The notes beneath the pieces are model-generated. The model ran no database searches. It worked only from the letters and a program-made list of their open reading frames with translations, and was not told the origin of the DNA. Shown here one piece after another: positions 25,986-35,208 of a stretch of 64,000 bases of DNA. This DNA is from Pseudomonas panipatensis (lineage in GTDB: Bacteria > Pseudomonadota > Gammaproteobacteria > Pseudomonadales > Pseudomonadaceae), in the NCBI RefSeq assembly GCF_900099785.1, contig NZ_FNDS01000011.1:1-64000 (forward strand), read 5' to 3'. Numbering within the stretch: the first letter of the stretch is position 1; each line of letters starts with the position of its first letter. A program made the position numbers and the translations under genes.

Positions 25986-26013
25986 AGTTCGCTGCATCGG
26001 CCGTCCTGGTTAC
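25986..26013 (-). promoter_or_regulatory. SigF-dependent promoter of sigF-nrsF
   Basis: On the minus strand GTAACC (26013-26008) is followed after exactly 16 bp by CGAACT (25991-25986). Both hexamers and the spacing are identical to the promoter before bufA1 and agree with the known SigF pattern GTAACC-N16-CGAA. This predicts autoregulation. Confidence 0.78.
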
Positions 26014-26144
26014 ACCACAGAGGAATTTTTTCTCGAAGGCGCGCACCAGCCAGCGCACGCACCCCGCCGCCTGAAAAAAAACAGGCAGCCGTTCAATACG
26101 TTAGGGCGCCAAGAAAGAAATCTCAAAAAAATCTTCGTGCCGCT

Positions 26145-26172
26145 GTAACCGGATCGGCGCAGTCGACGAACT
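26145..26172 (+). promoter_or_regulatory. SigF-dependent promoter of the bufferin operon
   Basis: GTAACC at 26145-26150 and CGAACT at 26167-26172 are 16 bp apart, 58 bp before the bufA1 ATG. The leader would be about 50 nt and contains a TCGGAG ribosome site before the start codon. The identical element faces the other way before sigF. Confidence 0.8.
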
Positions 26173-26229
26173 GGTTCATGAGCCGAGGGTAATCCACCAC
26201 CGGCCAACACACCTTTCGGAGACCGCACC

Positions 26230-26517
26230 ATGAAAAGCATCGCCCTCGCCACCGCCGCCCTGGCCCTCGCCTCCCTCGCCGGCGCCGCCTTGGCCGACGA
26301 CATGAACACCCAGGCCGGCACCGCCGCGGCCATGGAGAAATGCTACGGCGTGGCCCTGGCCGGCAAGAACGACTGCAAGGCCGGCGCTGGCACCACCTGC
26401 GCCGGCAGCGCCAAGAAGGACTACGACGGCATGCACTGGAAGAATGTCCCGGCCGGCACCTGCACCTCGATCAAAACGCCCCACGGCATGGGCTCGCTGA
26501 CCCCGATGAAGTCCTGA
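26230..26517 (+). CDS. bufA1: Bufferin precursor, BufA1/DUF2282 family
   Basis: A 95-residue secreted peptide: signal sequence to ALA-DD near residue 23, then a 72-residue mature part with four cysteines in the contexts [20 protein letters not shown] and AGTCTSI. This is the DUF2282 pattern of bufferins, periplasmic RiPPs whose cysteines are modified by a DUF692 enzyme and which bind copper. It is first in a four-gene operon, 16 bp before the modifying enzyme. Copper protection is established for the family; specificity here is inferred. Confidence 0.92.
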   Translation: MKSIALATAALALASLAGAALADDMNTQAGTAAAMEKCYGVALAGKNDCKAGAGTTCAGSAKKDYDGMHWKNVPAGTCTSIKTPHGMGSLTPMKS

Positions 26518-26533
26518 TCGAAGGCCGCCGACC

Positions 26534-27367
26534 ATGAACGCATCGCACAATCTGGGCGCCGGGCTGGGGCTCAAGGCCGAGCACTACGCCGAGGCCCTGG
26601 CCTGCGACGCCGAGGGCCTCTGGTTCGAGGTCCACCCGGAGAACTACATGGTCGGCGGCCCCCGCCTCGCCTGGCTGGAGCGCATTGCCGAGCGCCATCC
26701 GCTATCGCTGCACGGGGTGTCGCTGTCCCTGGCGGCGGATGCCCCGCCCGACGCCGCGCACCTGCAGCGCCTGCGCGCGCTCATCGAGCACGTGCAGCCG
26801 GCGCTGGTCTCGGAACATCTGGCCTGGTCCACCTGGCGCGGCCACTACCACCCGGACCTGCTGCCGTTCCCGCGCAGCGACGCGGCGCTGCTGCGCATCG
26901 CCGACAACATCGAACGCACCCAGGAAGCCCTGGGCCGACGCATCGCCCTGGAAAACCCCAGCCACTACCTGCGCCTGGACGGCCACGCCTGGGACGAAAT
27001 CGACTTCCTCGCCGAGCTGGCGCAGCGCACCGGCTGCGGCCTGCTGCTGGACGTCAACAACGTCCACGTCAGCGCACACAACCTCGGCTTCGACGCCGGC
27101 ACCTACCTGGCGCGCTTCCCCGCCGGGGCGATCCTCGAAATCCACCTGGCCGGGCACAGCCACGACGCCGGTGGCGAATTGCTGATCGACTCCCACGATG
27201 CGCCCATTGCCGAGGCCGTCTGGGCCCTCTACCAGGGGTTGGTTGAGCGTATCGGCCCACGGCCGACGCTGATCGAGCGCGACGGCCACATCCCGGCCTT
27301 CGCTGAACTGCTCGGCGAGCGCGAAATCGCCCAGACCCTCCTCAACCTCGAACGGAGCACGGCATGA
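26534..27367 (+). CDS. bufB: MNIO (DUF692) iron oxidase that modifies bufferin
   Basis: A 277-residue TIM-barrel enzyme of the DUF692/MNIO family. Metal-ligand blocks are visible in [50 protein letters not shown] and [10 protein letters not shown]. These multinuclear iron enzymes oxidise cysteines in precursor peptides to thiooxazole or oxazolone-type groups. It lies directly after the precursor gene and overlaps its partner gene by 4 bp. The enzyme is expected to act in the cytoplasm before export of the peptide. Confidence 0.94.
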   Translation: MNASHNLGAGLGLKAEHYAEALACDAEGLWFEVHPENYMVGGPRLAWLERIAERHPLSLHGVSLSLAADAPPDAAHLQRLRALIEHVQPALVSEHLAWSTWRGHYHPDLLPFPRSDAALLRIADNIERTQEALGRRIALENPSHYLRLDGHAWDEIDFLAELAQRTGCGLLLDVNNVHVSAHNLGFDAGTYLARFPAGAILEIHLAGHSHDAGGELLIDSHDAPIAEAVWALYQGLVERIGPRPTLIERDGHIPAFAELLGEREIAQTLLNLERSTA

Positions 27368-28119
27368 ACGCACTGGGACGCTTCCAGGACGCCTTCATCG
27401 ACGCCCTCTACCAAGGCCCCGCCGACGACCTGGCGGCGCTGACCGCGCAGCCCGGTTTCGCGGTCTACCGCAACACGCTGTTCAAGGGCTGTGTCGACGC
27501 CCTGTGCGACAACCATCCCGCTGTCGAACGCCTGGTCGGCCGCGCCTGGCTGGAGGCCGCCGCGACCCGCTACGCCCGGCAGTCGCCACCGAGCGATGCC
27601 CGCCTGCTGTTCTATGGCGAGGATTTCGCCGACTTCCTCGGCAACCTCGACGCCAGCCGCGAACTGCCCTACCTGGCCGACGTGGCGCGCCTGGACCGCC
27701 TGTGGCTGGAGGCCTTCAGCGCCGTACAGGAGCCTTGCCTCGAACGTGCCGATCTGGCCGGCATGAGCGCCACCGACCTCGCCCGCTGTGGCCTGCGCCC
27801 GCGCGCCGGAGTTCGCTGGCGTTGGTTCGCCGGGCAGCCGATCTACAGCCTGTGGCGCTACAACCGCGAAGCACTGCCGCTGCCGGAGGAGATTCCCTGG
27901 CACGGCGAAGGCGCCCTGCTGGTCGGCGGCCCCGCGGGTGTCGCCTGGCAACCCCTGGAGCGTGGCGCCTGCGCCTTCCTCGACGCGTGCCGCAGCGGCC
28001 TCGACCTCGACAGCGCCTCGTCCCTGGCGCTGCGGGCCCAGGCCGATCTCGATTTCACCGCGTTGCTCGGCCGCCTGCTCGGCGCCGCCGTGTTCGCCCC
28101 GCTCACCCTGCCCCGCTGA
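27364..28119 (+). CDS. bufC: DUF2063 partner protein of the MNIO enzyme
   Basis: A 251-residue protein with the DUF2063 N-terminal domain ([55 protein letters not shown]) and a second domain from about residue 150. BufC-type proteins recruit the precursor peptide to the DUF692 enzyme. Its ATG overlaps the bufB stop, which favours equal amounts of the two subunits. Family assignment is firm. Confidence 0.92.
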   Translation: MNALGRFQDAFIDALYQGPADDLAALTAQPGFAVYRNTLFKGCVDALCDNHPAVERLVGRAWLEAAATRYARQSPPSDARLLFYGEDFADFLGNLDASRELPYLADVARLDRLWLEAFSAVQEPCLERADLAGMSATDLARCGLRPRAGVRWRWFAGQPIYSLWRYNREALPLPEEIPWHGEGALLVGGPAGVAWQPLERGACAFLDACRSGLDLDSASSLALRAQADLDFTALLGRLLGAAVFAPLTLPR

Positions 28120-28130
28120 AGGAGCCCGCC

Positions 28131-28598
28131 ATGGACATCATCCACCTCCCCCACCCCGGCCACGCTCTGCGCCAGCGCTGGAACCTCCTGGCCGACGGCC
28201 TGCAGCGCCTGCTCGGCGAGTCCTTCCTGTGCCTGGTGGCGCGCCTGGGCATTGCCTCGATCTTCTTCCTTTCCGGACGCACCAAGGTCGAGGGCATCCT
28301 CACCATCACCCCGAGCACCTATGAGCTGTTCCAGAGCGAATACGCGCTACCGCTGATCCCACCGCACATCGCCGCGCACCTGGCCGCCTACGCCGAGCAC
28401 CTGTTCCCGCTACTCCTGCTACTCGGCCTGGGAACCAGGCTCTCGGCCCTGGCGCTGCTGGGTATGACCAGCGTGATCGAGGTGTTCGTCTACCCCGACG
28501 CCTGGCCCACTCATCTGTCCTGGGCGGGCCTGTTGCTCTTGCTCATCGCCCGCGGTGGCGGCAACTGGTCACTGGATCGACTGTTGCGGATTCGCTGA
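28131..28598 (+). CDS. DoxX family membrane protein
   Basis: A 155-residue integral membrane protein with four hydrophobic segments and the DoxX-like stretch [18 protein letters not shown] near residues 42-60. The ATG at 28131 has AAGGAG upstream and gives the family's normal length; the much longer open frame behind it overlaps bufC. DoxX proteins are common last genes of DUF692/DUF2063 operons, where they may serve redox or metal handling at the inner membrane. The exact role is not known. Confidence 0.9.
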   Translation: MDIIHLPHPGHALRQRWNLLADGLQRLLGESFLCLVARLGIASIFFLSGRTKVEGILTITPSTYELFQSEYALPLIPPHIAAHLAAYAEHLFPLLLLLGLGTRLSALALLGMTSVIEVFVYPDAWPTHLSWAGLLLLLIARGGGNWSLDRLLRIR

Positions 28599-28640
28599 CC
28601 CGCGCGTCGAGAAGCGAGGCCGCTGCCCTCCTGGTCCGGC

Positions 28641-30482
28641 TCAGAAGGCGAAGCACGAGCAGCCGAAGGCGCCCCAGAAGCCGGCGAAGTCACTGACCGG
28701 GACGTCCTTCGTGCGCGCCCGCTCATGGCCGTGGCCGTGGACCGCGCAGGCGCCGACGCACTGGTGCACCGTGCGCTGCAACGGCGCTTGCGGGCGCCAG
28801 TGCCCCGGCACCTTGGCCACCGGCGACCACTCCGGCAGCACCGGCAAGCTTGGCGGCGCCAGCTTGTCGAAGTCCTCGGCGGCGTACACCACCTTGCCAC
28901 CGACCACGGTGAGTACCGACTCGATGCGCTTGATCGCCTCTTCCTCGACGCTGAAGAAGTCGGCCGACAGCGCCACCAGGTCGGCCAACTGGCCCACCTT
29001 GATCTGGCCCTTCTTGCCCTGCTCGGAGGAGAACCAGGCGCTGCCGTGGGTGAACAGTTGCAGCGCCAGCTCGCGCGACAGGCCTTGCGCCTGCAGACTC
29101 AGGCCGCCGACGGTCTTGCCGCTGACCAGCCAGTACAGCGAGGTCCAGGGGTTGTAGCTGGACACGCGCGTGGCATCGGTGCCGGCCCCCACGGGCACGC
29201 CCTCGGCGAGCATGCGCTGGATCGGCGGCGTGGTCTCGGCGGCCTTGGCGCCGTAGCGGTCGACGAAGTACTCGCCCTGGAAGGCCATGCGATCCTGGAT
29301 GGCGATGCCGCCGCCCAGTGCGCGCACCCGCTCGATGTTGCGCGGGGTGATGGTTTCGGCGTGGTCGAAGAACCACGGCAAGCCGTTGAAAGGAATCTCG
29401 CGGTCGACCTTCTCGAACACATCGAGCATGCGCGAGATGGATTCGTCGTAGGTGGCGTGCAGGCGGAACGGCCAACGGTTCTCCACCAGATGGCGCACCA
29501 CGGGTTCGAGTTCGGCCTCCATGCTCGGCGGAAGGTCTGGACGCGGTTCGAGGAAGTCCTCGAAATCGGCGGCGGAGAACACCAGCATCTCGCCGGCGCC
29601 GTTGTGGCGGAAATAGTCGGTGCCCTGGGCGTAGCTGACCGTGCGGGTCCAGTGCTGGAAGTCGGCCAGTTCGTCCTTGGGCTTCTGGGTGAAGAGGTTG
29701 TAGGCGATGCGCACGCTGAGCTGGTCGGCGTCGGCCAGTTGCTGGATCACCTGGTAGTCGTCCGGGTAGTTCTGGAAGCCGCCGCCGGCGTCGATCACGC
29801 TGGTCAGACCGAGGCGGTTCAGCTCGCGCATGAACTGGCGGGTCGAGTTGATCTGGTACTCCAGCGGCAGCCTCGGTCCCTTGGCCAGGGTGGCATAGAG
29901 GATCATCGCGTTGGGCCGCGCCACCAGCATGCCGGTGGGCTCGCCATTGCTGTCGCGGACGATCTCGCCGCCGGGTGGGTTCGGTGTGTCCCTGGTGTAG
30001 CCGACCACGCGCAGCGCGGCGCGGTTGAGTAGCGCGCGGTCGTACAGATGGAGGACGAACACCGGGGTGTCTGGCGCGGCCTTGTTCAAGTCGTCCAGGG
30101 TCGGCATGCGCCGCTCGGCGAACTGGAACTCGCTCCAGCCACCGACCACGCGCACCCATTGCGGCGCAGGGGTGCGCTGCGCTTGCAGACGCAGCATGTC
30201 GAGCGCATCGGCCAGCGACGGCACGCCCTCCCAGCGCAGTTCCAGGTTGTAGTTGAGGCCGCCGCGGATCAGGTGCAGGTGCGAGTCGTTGAGGCCGGGG
30301 ATCACCGTGCGCCGCTGCAGGTCGATGAGCTGGGTGGCGGCGTCGCGATGGGCCATGATCTCCGCGTCGCTGCCGACGGCGAGGAACCTGCCGTCCTTGA
30401 TGGCCACCGCAGTGGCCTGCGGGCGCTCGGGATCGACGGTGTGCAGCTTGCCGTTGTGCAGGATCAGATCAGCGCTGTTCAT
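28641..30482 (-). CDS. YtcJ-like metal-dependent amidohydrolase
   Basis: A 613-residue amidohydrolase_3 protein. It starts with the small beta-sandwich (LILHNGKLHTVDPERPQ), then the metal-binding NDSHLHLIRGG near residue 60. The barrel follows, with FRLHATYDESISRMLD and FFDHAETI, and the C-terminal GQLADLVAL. It has a rare extra tail of about 75 residues with cysteines (HQCVGACAVHGHGHE, CSCF). Members hydrolyse amide or formamide bonds in varied substrates. It is convergent with the bufferin operon, its stop lying 42 bp from the doxX stop. The substrate cannot be read. Confidence 0.88.
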   Translation of the reverse strand: MNSADLILHNGKLHTVDPERPQATAVAIKDGRFLAVGSDAEIMAHRDAATQLIDLQRRTVIPGLNDSHLHLIRGGLNYNLELRWEGVPSLADALDMLRLQAQRTPAPQWVRVVGGWSEFQFAERRMPTLDDLNKAAPDTPVFVLHLYDRALLNRAALRVVGYTRDTPNPPGGEIVRDSNGEPTGMLVARPNAMILYATLAKGPRLPLEYQINSTRQFMRELNRLGLTSVIDAGGGFQNYPDDYQVIQQLADADQLSVRIAYNLFTQKPKDELADFQHWTRTVSYAQGTDYFRHNGAGEMLVFSAADFEDFLEPRPDLPPSMEAELEPVVRHLVENRWPFRLHATYDESISRMLDVFEKVDREIPFNGLPWFFDHAETITPRNIERVRALGGGIAIQDRMAFQGEYFVDRYGAKAAETTPPIQRMLAEGVPVGAGTDATRVSSYNPWTSLYWLVSGKTVGGLSLQAQGLSRELALQLFTHGSAWFSSEQGKKGQIKVGQLADLVALSADFFSVEEEAIKRIESVLTVVGGKVVYAAEDFDKLAPPSLPVLPEWSPVAKVPGHWRPQAPLQRTVHQCVGACAVHGHGHERARTKDVPVSDFAGFWGAFGCSCFAF

Positions 30483-30502
30483 AGGTCGACTCCAGGGCTG
30501 TC

Positions 30503-31321
30503 TCAGCCGGCGAGGAAGGCCAGCAGGTCTTCGTTGAGCTGCTGCGCGTGGGTCACGACGAAGCCATGGGGCGCACCGGCGTAGACCTTGAGTTGGGCAC
30601 CGCGAATCAGTTGTGCGGCCAGCTTGCCGGTGGTCTCGAAGGGGACGATCTGGTCGTCATCGCCGTGGATCACTAGGGTACGCACATCGACCTTGGGCAT
30701 GTCGGCGCGGAAGTCGGTCTCCGCGAATGCCGTGACGCAGTCGATGGTGCCCTTGATCGACGCCAGCAGGGCGATGTTCAAGGTCTGGGTGAGCACGCCC
30801 TGGGACACCTTCTGGCCGTGGTTGATGCCATAGAAGGGGCTGGCGAAATCGGCGATGAACTGCGCCCTGTCCTGCCGCAGGCCCGCGCGGATGCCATCGA
30901 ACACGGCGCCATCGACACCCTGCGGGTAGTCCGCCGTGCGGCCGAAGATCGGCGTCACCGCGCCGAGCAGGACCAGGCCGGCGACCCGCGCGCTGCCATG
31001 GCGGGCGATGTAGCGGGTGACGTCGCCGCCGCCCATGGAGAAGCCCACCAGGGTCACTTCGCGCAGGTGCAGGTGCTCGATCAATTGGGCGATATCGTCG
31101 GCGAAGGTGTCGTAATCGTAGCCGTTCCAGGGCTGACTGGAGCGACCGAAGCCCCGACGGTCGAAGGCGATGGTGCGATAGCCACGGCGGCTCAGGTATT
31201 CCATCTGCACTTCCCACATGTCGCCGTCCAGCGGCCAGCCATGGCTGAAGAGCACGGGCTTGCCACTGCCCCAGTCCTTGTAATAGATCTCGCTGCCATC
31301 ACGGGTGAGGAAGGTGCTCAT
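30503..31321 (-). CDS. Alpha/beta hydrolase (non-haem chloroperoxidase/arylesterase type)
   Basis: A 272-residue hydrolase. The oxyanion region is FSHGWPLDGDMWE, the nucleophile elbow is GFSMGGG near residue 95, the acid lies in VIHGDDDQIVPF and the His in GAPHGFVVTH near residue 250. All catalytic residues are present. Such enzymes act as esterases or perhydrolases and are induced by stress in Pseudomonas. It lies 20 bp before the amidohydrolase on the same strand, so the two are probably cotranscribed. Confidence 0.92.
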   Translation of the reverse strand: MSTFLTRDGSEIYYKDWGSGKPVLFSHGWPLDGDMWEVQMEYLSRRGYRTIAFDRRGFGRSSQPWNGYDYDTFADDIAQLIEHLHLREVTLVGFSMGGGDVTRYIARHGSARVAGLVLLGAVTPIFGRTADYPQGVDGAVFDGIRAGLRQDRAQFIADFASPFYGINHGQKVSQGVLTQTLNIALLASIKGTIDCVTAFAETDFRADMPKVDVRTLVIHGDDDQIVPFETTGKLAAQLIRGAQLKVYAGAPHGFVVTHAQQLNEDLLAFLAG

Positions 31322-31372
31322 GGGAAACTCCTGTGGTTGTCTGGAAGGAACAGGGTCGTAACGGCCTGGGCG

Positions 31373-31942
31373 TCATTTCGCGCTGAGCCAGCCGGCACAG
31401 AGGCGTGTCACCCACGGCATGATCAGGAACACCACTGGCAGGACGATGCACAGGGTGATCAGCAGATTGCTCGGGACCATTCCACCCAGTAGCGGATAGC
31501 GGGCGAATACCGGCGCCCACAGCTTGGGTATCAGCATGGTCAGCGGAGCGATCACCAGGTAGGTCAGCAGCGCCTGCTTCCACCTCGGCGGCTGGGCGCG
31601 CCCGCCGCGCTCCGGGGTGAACCAGAACTCGGCGTCGGCGTGCACCAGCGGGTGGTCGCCCTCCTCCAGGAGGGGCGATACCTCCTCGATCAGCGCGGCG
31701 CGCTCGGCCGAATCGATCCAGGCCTGCAACTGCCCGGCGTCGGCGAAACGCACCACGGTGGTGAACATGCCGCTTTCGCCATCCGGGCGGATCACGTTGA
31801 CCCCCAGGTGGCCGGGCTGCTTGCGCGCTTCCTTGACCGCACGCCTGAGCCAGGCCTCGTAGCGCGGCAGTGCCTCGCTGCGCACCTTGTGGTGGATCAC
31901 CAGTGTAACCACGCTGTTCAGATCGATGCTGGTAGCACTCAT
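31373..31942 (-). CDS. Membrane-anchored antibiotic-biosynthesis-monooxygenase (ABM) domain protein
   Basis: A protein of 189 residues from the ATG at 31942 (an upstream ATG adds 14). The first 100 residues are an ABM ferredoxin-like domain (VVTLVIHHKVRSEALPRYEAW, HLGVNVIRPDG, MFTTVVRF). Two or three hydrophobic segments follow from about residue 120 (LLTYLVIAPLTMLIPKLWAP; NLLITLCIVLPVVFLIMPWV). This ABM-plus-membrane layout is known in bacteria but has no assigned reaction. It precedes the alpha/beta hydrolase on the same strand. Confidence 0.85.
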   Translation of the reverse strand: MSATSIDLNSVVTLVIHHKVRSEALPRYEAWLRRAVKEARKQPGHLGVNVIRPDGESGMFTTVVRFADAGQLQAWIDSAERAALIEEVSPLLEEGDHPLVHADAEFWFTPERGGRAQPPRWKQALLTYLVIAPLTMLIPKLWAPVFARYPLLGGMVPSNLLITLCIVLPVVFLIMPWVTRLCAGWLSAK

Positions 31943-32149
31943 GTCCGTACCGGTGAAGTTGTCCGTCGTCGGATCAACTATCACCGTGCCGCGTCGCGCC
32001 GAATTGCACGCATGTGCTGCATTGCCGCGCGGCAGGCGACGAGCGGCTCGGGCGTGCGCCGTTAACCAGGTTTAACCAGGCTTAACTGGCCCACCGCGCG
32101 CGCCCCTCGAAGAATCGGACCCAACACGGAAAGCCGGGAGACGCCACCG

Positions 32150-32533
32150 ATGGAAACCCGCATTGCGTCCATGACCTGCCAAGACCCGCCGGCTGGCAGC
32201 CGGCGAGGCCTGGCCCACTGGCAACGGGAGCGCGCCACGGCATTGCTGCTGGAACACCTCGACGCGGGCATCGAAGTCAGCGCCCTGGCGCAGGCCTGCG
32301 CCCTGTCCCGCAGTGACTTCACCCGCAAGTTCAAGGTCAGCACCGGGCTGTCGCCGCATGCCTGGCTACGGCGCCAGCGCGTGGAAAAGGCCAAGCGCCT
32401 GCTGATGCAGGCCCACTGCACCTTGGCGGAAATCGGCCTGGAATGCGGCTTCTTCGATCAGGCGCACTTCTGCCGGACGTTCAGCCAGCTCGAAGGCATC
32501 ACGCCGCGGGGATGGCAACGCCAGGCAGGCTGA
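32150..32533 (+). CDS. AraC-type DNA-binding protein without sensor domain
   Basis: A 127-residue protein that is nearly all AraC helix-turn-helix: EVSALAQACALSRSDFTRKF and STGLSPHAWLRRQRVEKAK form the first HTH, and TLAEIGLECGFFDQAHFCR the second. The usual N-terminal ligand domain is missing, so it may respond to its own level or be controlled at transcription, like MarA or SoxS. It overlaps the tail of the oppositely oriented regulator gene by 35 bp. Confidence 0.88.
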   Translation: METRIASMTCQDPPAGSRRGLAHWQRERATALLLEHLDAGIEVSALAQACALSRSDFTRKFKVSTGLSPHAWLRRQRVEKAKRLLMQAHCTLAEIGLECGFFDQAHFCRTFSQLEGITPRGWQRQAG

Positions 32534-33887
32534 GCGGCGGCATTTCCAGCATGTAGGTGCGCGCCGTGTTGGGTATGCGAAAGCGCACGCCATTCGCGCC
32601 CTGCTCCACCTGCAGCAGCGATTTGTCGGCCAGCCGGCAGACCGCGGCGAAGCGGCAATCCTGGCACAGCAGGCTTCCGCCAAGCGCGTCGACCGCCGCC
32701 TCCAGGGAAAAGGCGCTGCCCAGCCGGGCGAGCAGGCGCAGGCATTGCTGCTCGGCGGCGCTGAGCAGGCTGAAACTCCAGTCATAGGTCGCGCGCAGGC
32801 TCTGCTGACGCGCGGGGGCGGTGCGTCTGCCGGGCATGCCGAGGTGCACCGGCGAGTCGAGCAGCGCCATCAGGCCGTCCAGCCCCAGGATGTCGACCTG
32901 ACGTGCGGCGATTTCCAGGGCCAGCGGGATACCGTCCAGGCGCCGGCAGATCTCGATGATCGTGGGAACCTGTGCCGGCTTCAGTCGCAATGGGTAGCAG
33001 ACTTCGCGCGCGCGCAGCACGAACAGCTGCACTGCCGAATATTTCAGCGCCTCGGCCAGCGACAGCTCGTTGTGCTCCGGCAGGTCCAGCGGGGGCAAGC
33101 GCAGCACGTGTTCGCCCTCCGCGTGAAGGGGCTCGCGGCTGGTGGCGAGGATGGTCAAGCCGGGACTCTGTCGCAGCGCCTGCTCGACCGCCCCGGCGCA
33201 GGCACCGGCCAGGTGTTCGCAATTGTCGAGCAGGCAAAGTGCTGACGCGCTTGTGTCCGTCCCGCAGAACCCGGCCAGGCGCTCGACCAGCGACGTGCCC
33301 TGCGCTTCGCTCGACAAGTCCAGAAAACCGATGCGCCGGTAGCGTTCGGCAAGCCGCTCGCAGGCGTGGATCGCCAATGAGGTCTTGCCCATGCCTCCGG
33401 GGGCGACCAGGGTCAACAGTCGCGTGTGCGGCAACTGCGCCAGCAGGCGCCGGATCAGGCTGTCGCGCCCGACCAAGCCCATCAGCATCACCGGCAGGCG
33501 GCCTTCGGGAGTGACCGGGGAGACCAGCGCCTGGCCGGCCGCCAAGACCTGTGTCTCGACCATGCCGACGAAGCCATAGCCGCGCAATGGCACGTTGGCG
33601 ATGTAGCGTTCACCGGTGCGGCCTTCGCCAAGCGCCCGGCGCAGCGCGGCGATGTGCACGCGCAGGTTGATCTCCTCGACCACCGTATCGCCCCAGACCT
33701 GGGCAATGATCGCCTCCTTGGCGATGATTTCGCCGGGCCTGGCAATCAGCACCTGGAGGATATCCAGCGCCCGGCTGCCGATGCGCACCGGACGCTCGCC
33801 CTGCAGCAGCAGGCGTTTGTAGGGATGGAACTGGAAGTCTCCGAACTGCAGTACCGTCTCGGCGTGTTGCTGGATGATCGGATTCAT
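32499..33887 (-). CDS. Winged-helix plus NB-ARC-type ATPase transcriptional regulator
   Basis: A 462-residue regulator. Residues about 12-105 are an OmpR/CadC-type winged helix (ALDILQVLIARPGEIIAKE, NLRVHIAALRRALGEG, VPLRGYGFVG). From about residue 135 comes an AAA/NB-ARC ATPase with VAPGGMGKTSLAIHA as Walker A, CLLDNCEHL as Walker B and ILATSREPL as sensor. The family usually carries a further long TPR-like C-terminal half, giving about 900 residues; here the protein stops soon after the ATPase module. It may be a short natural form or a truncation. Targets are unknown. Confidence 0.85.
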   Translation of the reverse strand: MNPIIQQHAETVLQFGDFQFHPYKRLLLQGERPVRIGSRALDILQVLIARPGEIIAKEAIIAQVWGDTVVEEINLRVHIAALRRALGEGRTGERYIANVPLRGYGFVGMVETQVLAAGQALVSPVTPEGRLPVMLMGLVGRDSLIRRLLAQLPHTRLLTLVAPGGMGKTSLAIHACERLAERYRRIGFLDLSSEAQGTSLVERLAGFCGTDTSASALCLLDNCEHLAGACAGAVEQALRQSPGLTILATSREPLHAEGEHVLRLPPLDLPEHNELSLAEALKYSAVQLFVLRAREVCYPLRLKPAQVPTIIEICRRLDGIPLALEIAARQVDILGLDGLMALLDSPVHLGMPGRRTAPARQQSLRATYDWSFSLLSAAEQQCLRLLARLGSAFSLEAAVDALGGSLLCQDCRFAAVCRLADKSLLQVEQGANGVRFRIPNTARTYMLEMPPLSLPGVAIPAA

Positions 33888-34059
33888 GTCCTGCCCTCAC
33901 CATCACCGGCCGTATCGCCCTACTTCCGTGCCTCCGAGCGACATCGGACGGATCGGGGCGGCGCGCCCCTGTCTGTGGATAGGGGTATTCTCCTCGCACT
34001 CGGTGACAGCGCAACTCACCCAGAGGGAAGGATTCGGCCAATCTGGATGCGCAAGACGG

Positions 34060-35016
34060 TCAACCGCAACCGAACTGTAGACGGTACTGGCTGGGTGTCA
34101 TGCCGATGCGTTCGCTGAACAGCGTGCGCAGGTGCCGCGCGCTGCCGAGACCGCTGCGGCAGGCAATCACTTTGAGCGGCAGGTCACTGCTTTCCAGAAG
34201 CTTGCGGGCATGGTCGATGCGCGCGTTCTGCACGTACTGCATCGGCGTCAGCTTCAGCTCGCGCTGGAACGCCCGGGAAAAATTGCGCGGGCTCATTGCC
34301 GCCAGCTCGGCCATGCGCCCGACCGTGAAGGCTTCCTCGATGTGATCCACCACGTATGCCTGCACGCGGGCGATCGCCGAGCCGTCGCGCACCACCGCGG
34401 CCAGCAGCGGCGCATAAGGGGTCTGCCCGCCCTGTCGTTTCATCACCACCAGCAGCACCTTGGCCACTTCCAGCGCTACCTCCTTGTCATGGTCTTCGGC
34501 GAGCACCGCCAGCGCCATGTCGATACCGGCGGTGATGCCGCCGGAGCTGATCAGGTTGCGATCGATGACGTAGACCTGCTCAGGCTCCACCCGCGTCGCC
34601 GGGAAACGGCTGGCCAGGCGCTCCAGATAGTTCCAGTGGGTGGTGCAGCGATAGCCGTCGAGCAGTCCGGCCTCGCCGAGCAGAAAGGCCCCGGTGCAGA
34701 TCGCGCCATAGCGCTTCGCGCGGCGCGCCGCCGCCGGAAGCCAGGCGCGCAGGGCATGATTCTCGCCGCTGTAGGCGCCTGGGCCGCCGGGCACCAGCAG
34801 CAGGTCGACCCCGGCCGGCATCTGCTCCAGGCGCAGGTCCGCCTGCAGTCCGAGGCCGCAGGAGGCGCGAATCATTTCGCCATCTTCCGACAGGGTGAGC
34901 AGCCGATAGCGCTGGTCCTCGGGAAGGTAGCGGTTGGCGATGGAGAACACTTCCAGCGGTCCGGCCACATCGAGCATCAACACATCGCGGTAGAGCACCA
35001 TGGCGACTGTCTTCAT
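34060..35016 (-). CDS. GlxA-family regulator (DJ-1/PfpI plus AraC)
   Basis: A 318-residue regulator. Residues about 1-190 are a DJ-1/PfpI domain with the nucleophile-elbow Cys in AICTGAFLLGEAGLLDG; the C-terminal 100 residues are an AraC HTH pair (MAELAAMSPRNFSRAF; IACRSGLGSARHLRTLF). The ATG at 35016 has AGGAGGGTGAAGCA upstream and matches the family start; the longer frame behind it is spurious. It is divergent from a cysteine hydrolase gene 193 bp away, which it probably controls. Confidence 0.92.
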   Translation of the reverse strand: MKTVAMVLYRDVLMLDVAGPLEVFSIANRYLPEDQRYRLLTLSEDGEMIRASCGLGLQADLRLEQMPAGVDLLLVPGGPGAYSGENHALRAWLPAAARRAKRYGAICTGAFLLGEAGLLDGYRCTTHWNYLERLASRFPATRVEPEQVYVIDRNLISSGGITAGIDMALAVLAEDHDKEVALEVAKVLLVVMKRQGGQTPYAPLLAAVVRDGSAIARVQAYVVDHIEEAFTVGRMAELAAMSPRNFSRAFQRELKLTPMQYVQNARIDHARKLLESSDLPLKVIACRSGLGSARHLRTLFSERIGMTPSQYRLQFGCG

Positions 35017-35208
35017 TGCTTCACCCTCCTCCATCGCGTTCCAGTTTGCATGCCGTGGCCGCTCGACCCGCCGTTCCGGGCCGGGCGCCAAGCACAGCGG
35101 TCCAATAAATGCGCGGGTGGCGAGGCGATAGTCATGCCAGCCCGCCGGATTCCGGCCGGCGACACCTTGCGTGCTGCGAGGCGCGCCCCATCCCGAGGAG
35201 AAAGCACC

